Shown here piece after piece: positions 63,007 to 64,000 of a stretch of 64,000 nucleotides of DNA. Source of the stretch: Methylotenera_A sp963701715. GTDB taxonomy: Bacteria > Pseudomonadota > Gammaproteobacteria > Burkholderiales > Methylophilaceae. The DNA lies in assembly GCA_963701715.1 (NCBI GenBank), contig CAVPAX010000004.1, forward strand, positions 248,001 to 312,000, in the 5' to 3' direction. Both the position numbers and the translations under genes were made by a program. The notes beneath the pieces are model-generated. The model had not been told where the DNA came from and ran no database searches. It saw only the letters and a list, made by a program, of their open reading frames with translations. Position 1 is the stretch's first letter; each line of letters starts with the position of its first letter.

Positions 63007-64000
63007 TTTTATCTTCTATGCGTTGAGTTAAATTGAGCAGTGCAGCATCACTAAATGCAGGCGCACAAACGGTAATTCCAAATGGCAAACCATTGCCCTG
63101 CAAGCCAATAGGGACAGCACTTGCAGCCATGTCCAATAAATTCATGAAATTAGTGTAATAACCCAAATTAGTATTAGTTTGAATTGGGTTAGCTTCAACT
63201 TCTGCAATGGTATAAATCGTACCGGCAGTAGGCGTTATGATTACATCAACGTCATGCAAAACTGCCTCAGCCTTTCGTTGCAGCACTTTAAGCTTATAAA
63301 GTGCTTCATATGTATCGGCCGAACTGAATTTGGCTGCATTGCCAATAATTTGTTTAGTGACTGGTAGAATAGCCTCTGGTTTTGAATCAAAAAACTTACG
63401 GATAGCCGCATAGCGTTCCGCCACCCATGGCCCTTCATAGAGTAGGCGTGCAGTTTCTAAAAATGGTGAAAAATCAATTTCAACGGCCTGACCACCGATA
63501 CTTTCTATTTTTTTAATCGCTCGTTGAAATAATTGTGGTGTTTCAAGGTTGCCAAAAAATTCGAGCTGCTCTGGCTTAGGCACACCAAAGACAAAGTGAT
63601 TTCCCAAGTTGGGCATTGTATTCATAGGGGCTGGTCGAGAATATGCATCTTCAGCATCAAAGCCCTGAGCACTTTCCAGAACTGTTGCTGCATCTTGTGT
63701 GGTTAGGGCGAATATTGAAACACAATCGAGCGTACGACAGGCAGGAACAACGCCATGCGTACTAAGCAGACCACATGTAGGTTTGTGCCCAACCAGATTA
63801 TTAAATGCTGCAGGCACTCGTCCTGAGCCCGCTGTATCCGTACCCAAGCTAAAGCTCGCTAAACCTAATGCAACAGAAACAGCTGATCCAGCACTGGAAC
63901 CGCCGGAAATATAGTCGGGATTGATGCTGTTTTTGCATGCTCCATAAGGTGATCTTGCTCCTACTAGACCTGTAGCAAACTGATCCAAATTGGTTTTACC
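62999..64000 (-). CDS. atzF: Allophanate hydrolase, amidase part (5' end outside the window)
   Basis: Partial gene; the frame is open to the window edge with KTNLDQFATGLVGARSPYG as its first visible text. The amidase signature has GGSSAGSAVSVALGLA and the nucleophile segment GTDTAGSGRVPAAFN, followed by KPTCGLLSTHGVVPACRTLDCVSIFA. The catalytic Lys lies in the missing part. Amidases of this kind split allophanate into ammonia and CO2 in urea-carboxylase pathways. It ends TGACTAA-overlapped with the separate C-terminal domain gene instead of being fused to it. Confidence 0.9.
   Translation of the reverse strand, partial: GKTNLDQFATGLVGARSPYGACKNSINPDYISGGSSAGSAVSVALGLASFSLGTDTAGSGRVPAAFNNLVGHKPTCGLLSTHGVVPACRTLDCVSIFALTTQDAATVLESAQGFDAEDAYSRPAPMNTMPNLGNHFVFGVPKPEQLEFFGNLETPQLFQRAIKKIESIGGQAVEIDFSPFLETARLLYEGPWVAERYAAIRKFFDSKPEAILPVTKQIIGNAAKFSSADTYEALYKLKVLQRKAEAVLHDVDVIITPTAGTIYTIAEVEANPIQTNTNLGYYTNFMNLLDMAASAVPIGLQGNGLPFGITVCAPAFSDAALLNLTQRIEDKND

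Overview
The window looks like a chromosome segment of a methylotrophic betaproteobacterium, most likely of the family Methylophilaceae (Methylotenera/Methylophilus type). The evidence is a pqqA gene for the PQQ cofactor precursor, a typical betaproteobacterial housekeeping order (miaB-phoH-ybeY-corC-lnt-glyQ-glyS-gmhB-plsC, panB-panC, panD-rsfS-rlmH, recA-recX-alaS-lysC), fairly AT-rich DNA and frequent TTG/GTG starts. This placement is inferred from gene content; no search was possible.

Layout. 1-2.2 kb: the 3' end of a carbamoyltransferase, an orphan pqqA facing it across a shared terminator, a secreted EF-hand protein, a small hypothetical and an SDR oxidoreductase. 2.2-8.7 kb: a block on the minus strand with alpha-glucan phosphorylase, an unusual pyruvate-kinase-like protein, a CYTH-CHAD protein and a ParA-type ATPase; a small plus-strand gene lies inside it. 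A relic of the 3' end of a GNAT (COG3146-like) gene lies on its left edge, and an intact gene of that family lies on its right edge. 8.8-14.3 kb: that GNAT gene, another EF-hand protein, an ompR-envZ-type pair and siroheme synthase.

14.4-27.6 kb: a long tRNA-modification, ribosome-maturation and envelope run, miaB-phoH-[ppk2-psiE]-ybeY-corC and then lnt-glyQ-glyS-gmhB-plsC-ygjP. A PPK2/PsiE pair separates phoH from ybeY. mscL and a small secreted protein sit inside this stretch. 27.6-48.5 kb: DUF805, SCO copper chaperone, ilvE, a CHCC zinc-finger protein, a leucine-rich-repeat protein kinase, murI, the pduO-pcnB-folK-dNK-panB-panC-yjdM run, the panD-rsfS-rlmH-phrB run with a clear sigma70 promoter, mlaA, pmbA, darP, nhaD, a PDZ protein, mogA, vanZ-like, thiL, pgpA, pncC and a His/Tyr/Gly-rich secreted protein. 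48.6-54.3 kb: recA, recX (start apparently damaged or non-standard), alaS, lysC, tRNA-Ser(GCU) and tRNA-Arg(ACG).

54.3-62.4 kb: an island of about 8 kb inserted in the 3' end of tRNA-Arg. It is bounded by a perfect 48-bp direct repeat (54266-54313 and 62370-62417), with a broken tyrosine recombinase next to the left repeat. Cargo: a CzcCBA/CusA-type heavy-metal efflux operon with a leading lipoprotein and trailing DUF3240, a DUF302 protein and a cytochrome b561. 62.4-64 kb: an allophanate hydrolase divided into two overlapping genes (amidase part and C-terminal domain), running off the window end.

The most interesting theme is phosphate and carbon storage. CYTH-CHAD (polyphosphate binding), ParA (positioning), a regulatory-domain-less pyruvate-kinase-like enzyme and glucan phosphorylase form one block that may have been inserted. 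PPK2 and PsiE form a second insertion in a conserved operon. A granule-associated energy-storage module is a reasonable but unproven reading.
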